A DNA stretch of 45,910 nucleotides from Bacteriovoracaceae bacterium (GTDB lineage: Bacteria > Bdellovibrionota > Bacteriovoracia > Bacteriovoracales > Bacteriovoracaceae): the NCBI GenBank assembly GCA_017858255.1, contig JAFMBV010000021.1, positions 1 through 45,910 of the forward strand. The letters are read 5' to 3'. Positions within the stretch are counted from its first letter, which is position 1, and each line of letters opens with the position of its first letter. The notes under the pieces are model-generated. The model had not been told where the DNA came from, did not search any database, and saw only the letters and a program-made list of their open reading frames with translations. The position numbers and the translations under genes are program-made. Shown here piece by piece: positions 32,124 through 40,981 of the stretch.

Positions 32124-35084
32124 TTAAACCAATTTTTTAAAAATTCTAGGTGATAAATGATCCAAACTATTCTTGGTTACAGCAAATAGAAGTGTATTTT
32201 CTTGGACCACAGTATCGGCTTTTCTTACAATATTACCTTCTTGATGATGAAGAAGATCACCTTTTATAAGAATACATAGTTCGTTTTCAATTGGAGTGTA
32301 TACACCGAGAGGAAGTACTTTAAATTTACCACAACGAAACAAAGTAAATAACTCTTGATAAGTAAGCTGGTTAAGATCTTTGTTTGCTGTTAGTGCTTTA
32401 GGTCCAATAAGGTAACTAAAGAAGTTTCTTCTTCCCCTTATACTTTTCAAATCAAAATAAGTTAATATCCAAGGTCCAATATATAGGTCACTTATAACAG
32501 CAAGGCATAAAACGTAGGCTGAAAGCAATCCAAACTCTACGACCGGAACGATCTTAGAAATAACAAATGTGCTAAAGGACAAAGACAAGGTTAGAGAAGT
32601 TGTGAGAATAGGAATAAGCTCCTCATGAATACTCTTACTTGCAGTTGAAAAGGGATTAAGGTCTTCTTCTCTGTCTTTGAAGTAACGAGAAAACAAATGA
32701 ATAGTATCATCTGCAGCAATACCAATGGTGATTGCCGCCACAACACATGTCCCCATATTAAGAGGAATATCAAACATCCCCATAACTCCAAATAATCCAA
32801 TGATTGGAATCAAGTTTGGAATAAGCGATAGAAGACCAATTTTAAAAGATTTAAAAAAGAAGGTCATTAGTATGATGATCACTGAAACCATTGTTATAAG
32901 GGAGAAAACCTGGCTCCGAATAATGGTATTTCCTGCATTGATATTAAGAATATTTCGACTAGTAAGGTAATAAGTGAGGCTTTCTCCAGAGATTTGTCTT
33001 TTGACTAGACTCTCAATTTTTTGGATAAACTTTTCTGCTGCAATAGAGGAGCTAACATCATGGGACAAGCGAATGTTTGCCTTTCGCTTATCCGGGGTCA
33101 AGAAGGGGTCTACATCATCTCGACTTAAGGTAAGCATATATTGCAAAATGAGGTTTTTAGATTTGGGTATATCGTAATCTTTTTCCTTACCTGAGATCAT
33201 TTCTTTATTAAGCAGGGCAAGTACTCCAGCGATACTCTGAACATCTTCAACGTCTTTCACGTTTTTGATTTCTTTGTGGATTTCCCATATTTTTTTTAAG
33301 CCTTTTGGACTCACCAGAGATTCTTTACTTTCAATCACTAAATGAAGTCCCTTCATCCCACCAAGGTTGTCTTTAAAATAATTAATGTCTCTCTTAGTTT
33401 GGGTATAGGGAGCGATCATTTCAGATGAGTCGTTGTCCATACGCACTTTGGCACCAAACCAAAGGTGAATAACTATTAAGATAAAAAGAATAGTAAGGGC
33501 CTTGGGACTAAAAAAACTATGCAGGTAAAAGCGATAAAACACATCCTTCAATTTAGCAAAAATCTTTAAGTCTGACTTTACAGGTATTTCGGCGCTTCCT
33601 TTGGTAGAAAAGACTCGTATATGCAACGGAAGGTATAAAATAGTTACCAAAAAATCAAAGACTAGGGCCATAAACGAGACTATCGCAAATTCTTGTAAAA
33701 TTTGAATTTGGCTAAAGAGAATACTTAAAAAACCAAGAGAGGTACTCAAGAAAGTAAGGACAATGGCCTTACTGATATCCTTACTCATAAAGGACAGTGC
33801 CTCGCTTTTATTAAGCCCTTTTCTAAGTCCTGTTTTGTAAGAGGAGATCAAGTGAACTATCTCGGTAGCACTTAAGGTTAGAGTAATTCCCGGTATCAAA
33901 ATAATCATAGTCTGTATTGGAATATCAAAATAAGTCATAATACCAAAAGACCAGAAGATACTAAGAACTGTCCCGACCATCGTGATCACAAAAGCATCAA
34001 TAGACTTTATGAAAAAGGTAAAACCCAAAAAAAGAATTAACGCAATTAAAGGTAGGAAGATTTTAGGAGAGAACACCATCTCCTTTTGGCTAAAGAGCTC
34101 AATAACAGGCTCACCAGTTTGATAAAAGACTTTAAACTCCTTTTTCAAAGGAGCAATTTTTTCATCAAGCTTAGCAGCTACACCTGACATTAGTTTTAGG
34201 TTCTTATCTAGTTGAAGGGTAATAACAAGAATCCCCTTAGGAACATCAATCAGTCTTCCATGAAGGATGGGGTCATCTTGAACTTTTTTCAATAAGGCAT
34301 CTGAATCTTTCTCAATACTCTGGAAGAGTGGTTCTGTATATAGAGTTTCGTCATGTCCTCTGATGAAGGTAGAGGTAAAGACAGAATTTACTTTATCTAC
34401 ATTAGGCCATTTCTGCAGATCCCAAGCGAGCTTACGCAGAACTTTAAGTTTCTCAGGTTTAAAGATATTTGGGTCTTGAATAAAGAGAATAGCACTACGA
34501 TCCGAGCCAAAGAGATCAAGACTATTTTTATAGATCTTCATCTCTGGGGAGTCTTTAACTAAAATCCTATCCAAACTTGGGTCAATTTGAATATTCTTAA
34601 TTTGGCTTGCTGGAAAAATAGATATTAACAAAAGGATAAGAACACTTATCCATGGTTTATTAAAAAGTAACAGAATAATTCTTTCAAAGAATCGTGCAAT
34701 TGGCCCATTATCAATATGTTGTTCATCTATTGGACTTGCCTCACTTAATCCCTCATTTCTAGGCAGTTGATCTATAAGCCATTCACTTAGCTCCTCACTT
34801 GGGAGACGAACAAGAAATTTTCGGTATAGATCTTCAGATAATTCAGGTTTCAAACGAAGTTGCGTATAATAAAGGTCATCTACCTTTTGCTCATCTTTCT
34901 TATCAAAGGGATAGACCTCTCCCTCAAAAACCAGACTTCCTCTTAGTGGAAGAGAGTCGGCCCCTTGTAGAACAAGATAATCGCCCCCTACCTCTACGAC
35001 TTTGCAGTCACCAATACTCTGTGGACCATTTTTTTTGATTTGAATGTGAGGGCGGTCCTTTGGACCAAAGATTAAAGGTTTCAT
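32124..35084 (-). CDS. RND/MMPL-family exporter with N- and C-terminal extra domains
   Basis: 986 residues. Residues ~150-890 form a two-repeat RND protein of the MMPL/HpnN type, with two clusters of membrane helices (ILLLLFNKPWISVLILLL; IFLPLIALILFLGFTFF; TMIILIPGITLTLSATEI; SLIPNLIPIIGLFGVMG) and large periplasmic loops. This family exports hydrophobic lipids across the inner membrane. The first ~110 residues are a soluble strand-rich domain of PilZ-like feel (DYLVLQGADSLPLRGSLVF) but without RxxxR. The last ~90 residues (LTYQELFTLFRCGKFKVLPL to SLDHLSPRIFKKLV) look like a cyclic-nucleotide-binding-like module. No Shine-Dalgarno; TATAGA lies 5 nt before the ATG. Confidence 0.8.
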   Translation of the reverse strand: MKPLIFGPKDRPHIQIKKNGPQSIGDCKVVEVGGDYLVLQGADSLPLRGSLVFEGEVYPFDKKDEQKVDDLYYTQLRLKPELSEDLYRKFLVRLPSEELSEWLIDQLPRNEGLSEASPIDEQHIDNGPIARFFERIILLLFNKPWISVLILLLISIFPASQIKNIQIDPSLDRILVKDSPEMKIYKNSLDLFGSDRSAILFIQDPNIFKPEKLKVLRKLAWDLQKWPNVDKVNSVFTSTFIRGHDETLYTEPLFQSIEKDSDALLKKVQDDPILHGRLIDVPKGILVITLQLDKNLKLMSGVAAKLDEKIAPLKKEFKVFYQTGEPVIELFSQKEMVFSPKIFLPLIALILFLGFTFFIKSIDAFVITMVGTVLSIFWSFGIMTYFDIPIQTMIILIPGITLTLSATEIVHLISSYKTGLRKGLNKSEALSFMSKDISKAIVLTFLSTSLGFLSILFSQIQILQEFAIVSFMALVFDFLVTILYLPLHIRVFSTKGSAEIPVKSDLKIFAKLKDVFYRFYLHSFFSPKALTILFILIVIHLWFGAKVRMDNDSSEMIAPYTQTKRDINYFKDNLGGMKGLHLVIESKESLVSPKGLKKIWEIHKEIKNVKDVEDVQSIAGVLALLNKEMISGKEKDYDIPKSKNLILQYMLTLSRDDVDPFLTPDKRKANIRLSHDVSSSIAAEKFIQKIESLVKRQISGESLTYYLTSRNILNINAGNTIIRSQVFSLITMVSVIIILMTFFFKSFKIGLLSLIPNLIPIIGLFGVMGMFDIPLNMGTCVVAAITIGIAADDTIHLFSRYFKDREEDLNPFSTASKSIHEELIPILTTSLTLSLSFSTFVISKIVPVVEFGLLSAYVLCLAVISDLYIGPWILTYFDLKSIRGRRNFFSYLIGPKALTANKDLNQLTYQELFTLFRCGKFKVLPLGVYTPIENELCILIKGDLLHHQEGNIVRKADTVVQENTLLFAVTKNSLDHLSPRIFKKLV

Positions 35085-35295
35085 AATTTTCTATAGTATT
35101 GATTTTCGGTAAAATCAGTTCATTCCTAAAGCGTAATCAACTGTTTATTTGAAAGTTATCGCAATGGTAGAAGGTAGAATCAAAGTAAAACGCTCAACCT
35201 TCAATTTTCACTTTTTTACAAAGGCCATGAGATTTTTTTAATCACCCATTAATTTTTTAGAAATTAAGAAAGAGTAAATTTAATTAAATAAACTT

Positions 35296-35324
35296 AAGAA
35301 CTTATAAGGAAGTTCTTTCCTTAT
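35296..35324 (+). promoter_or_regulatory. Two mutually exclusive perfect inverted repeats before the MCE operon
   Basis: Hairpin A is AAGAACTT (35296-35303) with AAGTTCTT (35310-35317), loop ATAAGG. Hairpin B is ATAAGGAA (35304-35311) with TTCCTTAT (35317-35324), loop GTTCT. Both are perfect 8-bp stems that share bases, so only one can form at a time. They lie 57 nt before the MCE permease start. This could be an RNA switch or a pair of overlapping DNA operators. Confidence 0.45.
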
Positions 35325-35380
35325 TTAATCATTTCTTTATGAGAATTCAATAATTTAGGACATAAACTCGATATTTATTT

Positions 35381-36124
35381 ATGGAAATAAGAAAAGAACG
35401 TCCTATAGATTTTGGTATCAAAGTATTGGAAGATTTATTTTCGTATCGGACAAGACTTATTGGAAAAGACGTCCTTATCAATCAAATCTTTTTCACAGGA
35501 ATTCAAGCCTTAAAAACGGTAGTCCTTCTGGCCTTTGTCTTGGGAGTCCTCCTTATTTGGGGAGGCCACATGTTTTTCCTCGATACAGGTCAAATTGAGC
35601 TTCTCTACCCTCTTATTATTAGTGGCTTTGTTTCAGATCTCGCTCCGATAACAGTCAGCCTCATTATTTTAATACGATCAGGCTCTGCGATTACAACAGA
35701 GCTTGGATACATGAAGGTCAACCAAGAAGTCGCACTTTTAAAGGCCAAAGGCATATCTCCTATATCCTACTTGGTTTCGCCAAGAGTCCTTGGTTGCGTT
35801 CTCTCTGGTCTATTGCTTACCTCCTACTTTGCTTTTAGCGGAATTTTCCTTGCCTACCTTTTCAGTAGCCTTGTTTTTCATCTCCAATATGACGATTTTT
35901 TCAGAGGTATAGTTAATGTCATTACTCTTTGGGACGTTTTCCTTATGATCTTAAAGGTAATGCTTTCGACTTCTATCCTGACAATCATTTGCTGTTACCA
36001 GGGACTCAAAGTAAGTCGCGCCTATACTGAAATCCCAGGAAGAGTCATCAATGCCTTAACGATATCTTTATTTGTTATTCTTTTTATGAATTTACTCTTA
36101 ACCATTGCAAGGTTATTTCTATGA
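35381..36124 (+). CDS. mlaE: MCE-system permease, MlaE/YrbE family
   Basis: 247 residues with five to six membrane helices. The MlaE family core is clear: RSGSAITTELGYMKVNQEVALLKAKGISPISYLVSPRVLG, which corresponds to the conserved EIGTM...Q..AL..MG...Y...PR block. This is the inner-membrane permease of a Mla/MCE phospholipid transporter. The next three genes (ATPase, MCE protein, lipoprotein) overlap in turn by 4, 4 and 17 nt, a tight operon. No Shine-Dalgarno precedes the ATG; GATATT ends 5 nt before it. Confidence 0.88.
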   Translation: MEIRKERPIDFGIKVLEDLFSYRTRLIGKDVLINQIFFTGIQALKTVVLLAFVLGVLLIWGGHMFFLDTGQIELLYPLIISGFVSDLAPITVSLIILIRSGSAITTELGYMKVNQEVALLKAKGISPISYLVSPRVLGCVLSGLLLTSYFAFSGIFLAYLFSSLVFHLQYDDFFRGIVNVITLWDVFLMILKVMLSTSILTIICCYQGLKVSRAYTEIPGRVINALTISLFVILFMNLLLTIARLFL

Positions 36125-36756
36125 AGGTTAGTTTTAATGACATCCTTCTTCCTAATCCTCAATACCCAAGTAAACCTAGGAAGATTAATATTGAGGTTAA
36201 TCAATCAGGTTTATTACTGCTACCTCCCTCAAGTGGAAAGACCCTTCTTTTTGAACATATAATTGGAGTTAGAGATAAAATACCCGGTGAAATCCTTATC
36301 AATAATATTAGAGTAGACTTGGACTTAAAGAGTAAATTTTTCGAGCTTAGAAAGAAAATGGGGATTTTATTTGAAATTCCCGTATTGATATCAAACCTTA
36401 CTTTACATGAGAACTTAAGACTCATCTTAAAGAATGCCTCAACGTCTAATGGAGAAAATCATTCTCAAGATAGAATATCAACTTTTCTGAAGCGCTTTAG
36501 ATTAGAGAAGTTTTCAGGTAGTAGACCTTCAGAACTGACCCAGTCTCAAAAAAAGGTCGCAGCATTTATTATGGCGATTATTCATAAACCTGAACTTCTC
36601 ATTTGGGATGAACCTCACTTCAACTTTGATGAGGATATTAAATTAGAAGTAAAAAAAGAGCTCAATAATTTATCTTCAAGAAACGGTTTAATGTTAGGGA
36701 TAAGCAGTTCCCCAACGGCTTTTGAGAATATTAATTTGGAAAATTACACCTTATGA
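36121..36756 (+). CDS. Degenerate ABC ATPase of the MCE system (MlaF-like)
   Basis: 211 residues, shorter than MlaF (about 270). ABC layout is recognisable but motifs are eroded: Walker A is LPPSSGKT (34-41), keeping G39-K40-T41 but losing the first two glycines. The Q-loop reads ILFEIP with Glu for Gln. The signature LSGGQ is replaced by ELTQSQKK. Walker B with catalytic Glu (LLIWDEP) is intact, and the H-loop His is replaced by Ser (ISSSPTAF). It may bind but hydrolyse ATP poorly, or be a structural subunit. It overlaps mlaE by 4 nt and the MCE gene by 4 nt. Confidence 0.7.
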   Translation: MKVSFNDILLPNPQYPSKPRKINIEVNQSGLLLLPPSSGKTLLFEHIIGVRDKIPGEILINNIRVDLDLKSKFFELRKKMGILFEIPVLISNLTLHENLRLILKNASTSNGENHSQDRISTFLKRFRLEKFSGSRPSELTQSQKKVAAFIMAIIHKPELLIWDEPHFNFDEDIKLEVKKELNNLSSRNGLMLGISSSPTAFENINLENYTL

Positions 36757-37634
36757 AAAATAGAAGTAAGCTTGTCACAGTATTTATTGTTTTATCGTTG
36801 GCCATTGTTATTGGCACGATTAGTATGATTTTAATCAAAAACAAAACATTTAAATCCAGAGTTAAATTTCACACAATGCTAGATACAGCACGTGGTTTGT
36901 CAGGTTTTCCCCCTATTTACTTTAAAGGTTATACAATTGGGAAGGTTTCTTCTTACACTTTGGACTCCGACCTTCAAATCAAAGTAGAGTTTTATGTCTA
37001 TGAGGAGTATTCAAACCTTTTCTTTGAAAAAACTCTTATAGAAAAAAATGAAAATATAATCTCTAATCAGATAACCGACTTCAGAATTATACTACCCAAA
37101 AAAGAGTTTCGCTCTATAAGACAGACAAGTAATCGCTATGTTCTTGAAAGGTCCACGAAGAAGGCCACTGAATTGGCACTAGCAGGAGAAATAGAGGGAA
37201 GCCGTGATGGAATCTCAGGAATTGTAGATAAGGTAAATCTCATCCTAGATCGGTTTGATAACAATAATAGATCAGAGAAGCTGGTCACGTTTGTTACGGA
37301 ACTTACTGAGATGACAAAAAAGTCAAAGGAAACAATTGCTAGTTATAATAGTGTAAACAACCCTAAAGTGAAAAAGGAATTTGAAAAGGAATTTGAAAAG
37401 ATATTCAAACAGGTTTCAAGTAGCGTCTCAGCTATAGAACAGAATCTGACATTCTTAAGAGGTATTCTTAAAGTACTCCATCAAAATAAGAATGAAATTA
37501 CACCAATCCTACTTAAAACAAATAGAACTCTTGATAATGCTCAAGATACTTTAGAGGGAATTAACAATAACCCCCTTATCCGTGGCGGAATACGTCGTAA
37601 AAAGGAAGGTATACAACTTGAAACTCTCGATTAG
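36753..37634 (+). CDS. mlaD: MCE-domain protein (MlaD-like)
   Basis: 293 residues: an N-terminal membrane anchor (VTVFIVLSLAIVIGTISMIL), then an MCE domain (TMLDTARGLSGFPPIYFKGYTIGKVSSY, the conserved GL..G.pV...G..iG.V pattern), then a long helical/coiled segment (about 150-270) that could form a bundle or needle. It ends in NNPLIRGGIRRKKEG, a tail common to MlaD-type proteins. It should form a periplasmic ring that passes lipid between the membranes, with the permease encoded two genes upstream. Confidence 0.85.
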   Translation: MKNRSKLVTVFIVLSLAIVIGTISMILIKNKTFKSRVKFHTMLDTARGLSGFPPIYFKGYTIGKVSSYTLDSDLQIKVEFYVYEEYSNLFFEKTLIEKNENIISNQITDFRIILPKKEFRSIRQTSNRYVLERSTKKATELALAGEIEGSRDGISGIVDKVNLILDRFDNNNRSEKLVTFVTELTEMTKKSKETIASYNSVNNPKVKKEFEKEFEKIFKQVSSSVSAIEQNLTFLRGILKVLHQNKNEITPILLKTNRTLDNAQDTLEGINNNPLIRGGIRRKKEGIQLETLD

Positions 37635-38433
37635 TCTTCTTCTCTTATTTTTGCTTTACTCTTGTTCTTCTGTGAACCAATCGAAGCTCGTTTACGACAA
37701 TTTGGGTAAGAATGCTATTAGCTATTACTATAGTGCGGAAGAGTTCAGATTAAGAGGAGAATACAAAAATGCTATCACTCTCTATGACCGTGCAGGAAGT
37801 CTTTATATTTCCAAACTTGCTTATCATGATTTTACGCTAACCCAGCTTAAGAAGGCACTCGTCCTTATTACTTTAAATAAAACAATAAGTGCAGAGAAAA
37901 TCATTGATCAAGCTACTTTTTGGCAAAAGGTTTTTTACCTCAATACTGAAAAAGAAATAAAAGGAGTTAAGGCAAAGCTGCTACTTGCTCAAGGAAAAAC
38001 GAATGAGGCAACAGAGCAAATAAAAGAGCTTATTGTTCAATATGATTCAAACTTACTTTTAAAAACCTATTATCAAGCACTTCTTTTAGAATCCGCACAA
38101 GAACAATCAATTGAAGCAATTCAAGAGATCACTGCCACCTTTAATACCCTCTTCGAAAAATACCAAGATAAAGGTACCGATAACCCCGATGCACTAGTCT
38201 ACATCGGAAAGAGCCTCCTTAGTAATCAAAAGGACTTCTCGAAAACACTATTAAAAAAAATGGAATCTTTAAGTCGGGAATTAGAAATCCCAACCCTCTC
38301 GCTATTTCTAATTGAATACTATCAAAAATACGCTCCCGAAGACGAGAAGAGTTATTTTGAATACTTAATCGAGGAAATAAAACAGAAGGAAGTGACCAGT
38401 CTTACCGATAAGCAAAGTAAAGGTCTTTTGTGA
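37618..38433 (+). CDS. TPR-like lipoprotein of the MCE operon
   Basis: 271 residues from a TTG start at 37618, chosen because AAGGAAGG (37602-37609) lies 8 nt upstream and it gives a clean lipoprotein signal (MKLSISLLLLFLLYSC). A more upstream ATG at 37582 lacks this. The mature part is almost all helical with TPR-like repeats (FRLRGEYKNAITLYDRAG; AKLLLAQGKTNEATEQIKELI). It overlaps the MCE gene by 17 nt. Likely a periplasmic, outer-membrane-anchored partner of the MCE complex, taking the place of MlaA or PqiC; that is inference. Confidence 0.65.
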   Translation: MKLSISLLLLFLLYSCSSVNQSKLVYDNLGKNAISYYYSAEEFRLRGEYKNAITLYDRAGSLYISKLAYHDFTLTQLKKALVLITLNKTISAEKIIDQATFWQKVFYLNTEKEIKGVKAKLLLAQGKTNEATEQIKELIVQYDSNLLLKTYYQALLLESAQEQSIEAIQEITATFNTLFEKYQDKGTDNPDALVYIGKSLLSNQKDFSKTLLKKMESLSRELEIPTLSLFLIEYYQKYAPEDEKSYFEYLIEEIKQKEVTSLTDKQSKGLL

Positions 38434-38550
38434 CTTAAGGTCACTATTACCACTTATGATTGTTTAATTAAATAAAGTTATTGCCTAAATATTTAAAAAT
38501 TTATTATCGTTTTTAGCTTATTAATAAGAAGTTGGAACAAAGGCTTATTC

Positions 38551-39234
38551 ATGAAGTTTAAATTTTTTATATCGATCTTTATCATGTCAGTAAATACGCT
38601 TTCTGCCCCGAAAGTTTCCTATAAGTTGAATATGGAATATGCCTGCAAGGGTGATATCTTAGGGTACAATGATTCTGTGACAGTATATGATAATCAAAAT
38701 TATGAAGTTACTAGGATAGTTAACATCACCAATAATAAAGCAAAAGAAAAGACTCTAAAAGGGACAAATTATAATTCCTATGCATTATCCTTTAATCTTT
38801 TCTCCGAACGACAGACAATCAATCGTGTTGGTGAACTTGTTAAATACTCTAGGAAAATAAACAAAAAGATCATAAAAGGAAGCCTAAAAGAATTAAATAA
38901 AGTGAAGGTAGGTTTAACATTCAAAAATGAAATCAATCAAGAAAGAGAAAATTCTTTTAAAAACACTAAAGAACCGTTAAGAACCTTTTTCCATCTAAGA
39001 GTTTTAGAAAAACAAAACATTGATAATTCAGTAGTAGGCAAAGTCGATAGCTTTAACGTTCTAATATCTGACAAGCGTGAGCTAAATCAAAAGGATTCCA
39101 AGCTTTACGTATCAGAATTTAGTGGAAACTACTCACCAAAACATGGTTATCTTAGATTCACCTGGGTTGATTACTCCGACTCAAAAATCACCTGGTTTGA
39201 ATCATGTGTCCTAAAAAGCTGGAGTAAAGAGTAA
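38551..39234 (+). CDS. Secreted protein of unknown function
   Basis: 227 residues with a signal peptide (FKFFISIFIMSVNTLSA). The mature protein is strand-rich, lysine- and asparagine-rich, with two Cys (YACKGDIL and ESCVLK) near the ends that could close a disulfide. No family recognised. AAAGG precedes the ATG. It lies 117 nt after the MCE operon, with a weak 5-bp hairpin at its junction, so it may be a separate unit. Confidence 0.6.
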   Translation: MKFKFFISIFIMSVNTLSAPKVSYKLNMEYACKGDILGYNDSVTVYDNQNYEVTRIVNITNNKAKEKTLKGTNYNSYALSFNLFSERQTINRVGELVKYSRKINKKIIKGSLKELNKVKVGLTFKNEINQERENSFKNTKEPLRTFFHLRVLEKQNIDNSVVGKVDSFNVLISDKRELNQKDSKLYVSEFSGNYSPKHGYLRFTWVDYSDSKITWFESCVLKSWSKE

Positions 39235-39258
39235 GCTCCTTTCATCTCCCCTTTCTTG

Positions 39259-40077
39259 CTACTTATTTTGCAATAGGTTATTTTGATCTATCATTAAAAA
39301 ATTAAAAACTTCAGTTAATCTATCGCTGTGGTGGTCATGAAGGTTTTGTAAATCTATCTTAACCTTCCCTCGCCTATTAACCTGTGAAGCAAAGGTTCCC
39401 ATATCAACCATGTCAATGGTGCCATTAAATAGCTTATAAATAGTGTAGTTTGCAAAGAGAAAGGCTTCGTATTCATTATTTAATGTTAGAAAGTCAGAGA
39501 ATCCGAGTTGCCCAGATAAATCTTTTTGTGCCTTGAAAGCTTGATAATAATGATGTCCTAAAATCTCAGTTGAAACATTCTTAGCAAGATTGAGCTGAGC
39601 TGAATGTCTAGTCTCATGGATTAACAAAGAAAGAGACATGAACTTATTCGTATTAAAAGTGATTGAAGGATTGATATAAACGATGCCATTTGTAGCGTCT
39701 TGAAGATCATATTCAAAATAGGCAGCCCTCTCATAATTTACATCAATTATTAACTTGGGTGGGGTAATATTCATTGCCCTAACCTCAATCTCAAATACAT
39801 TCCTCAAAACAACGATTTGCTCTACTAATGTCAAAAGGTGGTAATTTTTAACTTTTTCAAACAGCTCTTCATTTTTAGCGAGTTCCACTAAAAATTTATC
39901 GGCTTCTGAATAAGTCGTGAGGGAAACAGTATTGATAAACTCTTTTGACGCCATCTCTAGTGCAAAAGCAGGAGGAGAAAGCTCTTGAATACTTCTATTC
40001 GCATAAAATCGACTGGGACCTTCAGCATTTAAGGCCGAAAAAGAAAGCAGAGCAATTAGGGTAAGAATATTCTTCAT
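39259..40077 (-). CDS. Secreted HExxH zinc metalloprotease-like protein
   Basis: 272 residues with a signal peptide (ILTLIALLSFSALNAEG). The zinc motif is H154-E-T-R-H158 on a helix (SLSLLIHETRHSAQ), with a third ligand likely at E202 or E204 in NNEYEAFLF, so a gluzincin-like peptidase. Other residues: a conserved-looking YINPSITFNTNKF before the helix. Substrate unknown; exported to the periplasm or beyond. AGGAGG precedes the ATG, and an inverted repeat overlaps it. Divergent from the HTH regulator gene, which may control it. Confidence 0.7.
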   Translation of the reverse strand: MKNILTLIALLSFSALNAEGPSRFYANRSIQELSPPAFALEMASKEFINTVSLTTYSEADKFLVELAKNEELFEKVKNYHLLTLVEQIVVLRNVFEIEVRAMNITPPKLIIDVNYERAAYFEYDLQDATNGIVYINPSITFNTNKFMSLSLLIHETRHSAQLNLAKNVSTEILGHHYYQAFKAQKDLSGQLGFSDFLTLNNEYEAFLFANYTIYKLFNGTIDMVDMGTFASQVNRRGKVKIDLQNLHDHHSDRLTEVFNFLMIDQNNLLQNK

Positions 40078-40085
40078 TTAGACCT

Positions 40086-40113
40086 CCTAGTCTTTGACTT
40101 TAGGTACACTAGG
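40086..40113 (-). promoter_or_regulatory. Inverted repeat overlapping the metalloprotease ribosome-binding site
   Basis: CCTAGT (40086-40091) and ACTAGG (40108-40113) are perfect 6-bp arms. On the minus-strand mRNA the downstream arm includes the first part of AGGAGG, so pairing would mask the ribosome-binding site. The 16-nt loop makes the structure weak. Confidence 0.3.
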
Positions 40114-40143
40114 CAATACTTTTTTAAAATTAAAAGACATAAA

Positions 40144-40160
40144 GTATCAAAATACGATAC
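40144..40160. promoter_or_regulatory. Dyad in the divergent promoter region
   Basis: GTATC-N7-GATAC (40144-40148 and 40156-40160) is a perfect dyad 21 bp upstream of the HTH regulator gene and in the shared gap with the metalloprotease gene. It is a candidate operator for that regulator. Confidence 0.3.
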
Positions 40161-40181
40161 CAAACTTACTGAGATGTAATT

Positions 40182-40934
40182 ATGGCCGATACTGACGTTA
40201 GACTGATCATCGATTCACTAAAAGCGCTCACCAAAACTCAAAGCATGACTTATAAGGATCTGGCCAAGGAGTTGAGTTTATCTGAAGTTTCTATCAAGAG
40301 AGTTTTTTCAACTTATGAATGCTCTCTTTCGAGGCTATCAGAACTATGTAATGTTCTTAATACCTCCTTGCTAGAAGTATCAAAGATAGCGATCAAACGT
40401 TCACAGAATCAGAGTTATTATTTAACAGATGAACAGGATAGCTATTTTTCTAAGGCTCCATTTTCCTTCTTCATTTTTAGAGAAATTTACCGCGGCAAGG
40501 CGTTTAAAGAAGTTCAGGAAGAGTTCAACATAGATCAGAATAAATTGATTAAGATCTTAGCTAAGCTTGAAGAATTAAGGCTTCTTGAACTCCACCCAAA
40601 TAATCGTATAAAAATCCTTATCTCTGGGCAAATAAGAGTCGACTTAATGGGTTCATTTTTCAATAAAATTATGAAGAAACAAAATAATGATTTTTTAGAA
40701 AATGTTTATCGTGAAGTAAAAAGAGAGGACTGTTGTTTGCAAACAAGTGAAATTCAGCTTACAAAGAAGTCTTATATGAGTATGGTCAGTGATATAAATG
40801 AATTAGGTAAGAAGTACCGTGAAACATCATTTTTCGAATCGAAAACTACTCCTTCAAAAGATTTAAACGATGTTCGCTGGCTATTCGCTTTTTTGCCATA
40901 TAAGACAGATTGGAATCAATACAATGAAACCTAA
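40182..40934 (+). CDS. XRE-type HTH regulator with C-terminal winged/sensor region
   Basis: 250 residues. An N-terminal Cro/XRE helix-turn-helix (MTYKDLAKELSLSEVSIKRVF, about residues 22-42) is followed by a dimerising helix pair. A second helix-turn-helix-like segment lies at about 108-140 (AFKEVQEEFNIDQNKLIKIL, then LEELRLLELH), and the C-terminal part is uncharacterised. The layout resembles XRE proteins common in Bdellovibrionota that carry a C-terminal sensor domain. It is divergent from the secreted metalloprotease gene; regulation of that gene is a reasonable guess. Ribosome-binding site is weak (GAGAT). Confidence 0.75.
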   Translation: MADTDVRLIIDSLKALTKTQSMTYKDLAKELSLSEVSIKRVFSTYECSLSRLSELCNVLNTSLLEVSKIAIKRSQNQSYYLTDEQDSYFSKAPFSFFIFREIYRGKAFKEVQEEFNIDQNKLIKILAKLEELRLLELHPNNRIKILISGQIRVDLMGSFFNKIMKKQNNDFLENVYREVKREDCCLQTSEIQLTKKSYMSMVSDINELGKKYRETSFFESKTTPSKDLNDVRWLFAFLPYKTDWNQYNET

Positions 40935-40981
40935 TAACATCTTTTAGATTAAAGATTATATAGAATTATAAGAGGCCAACT

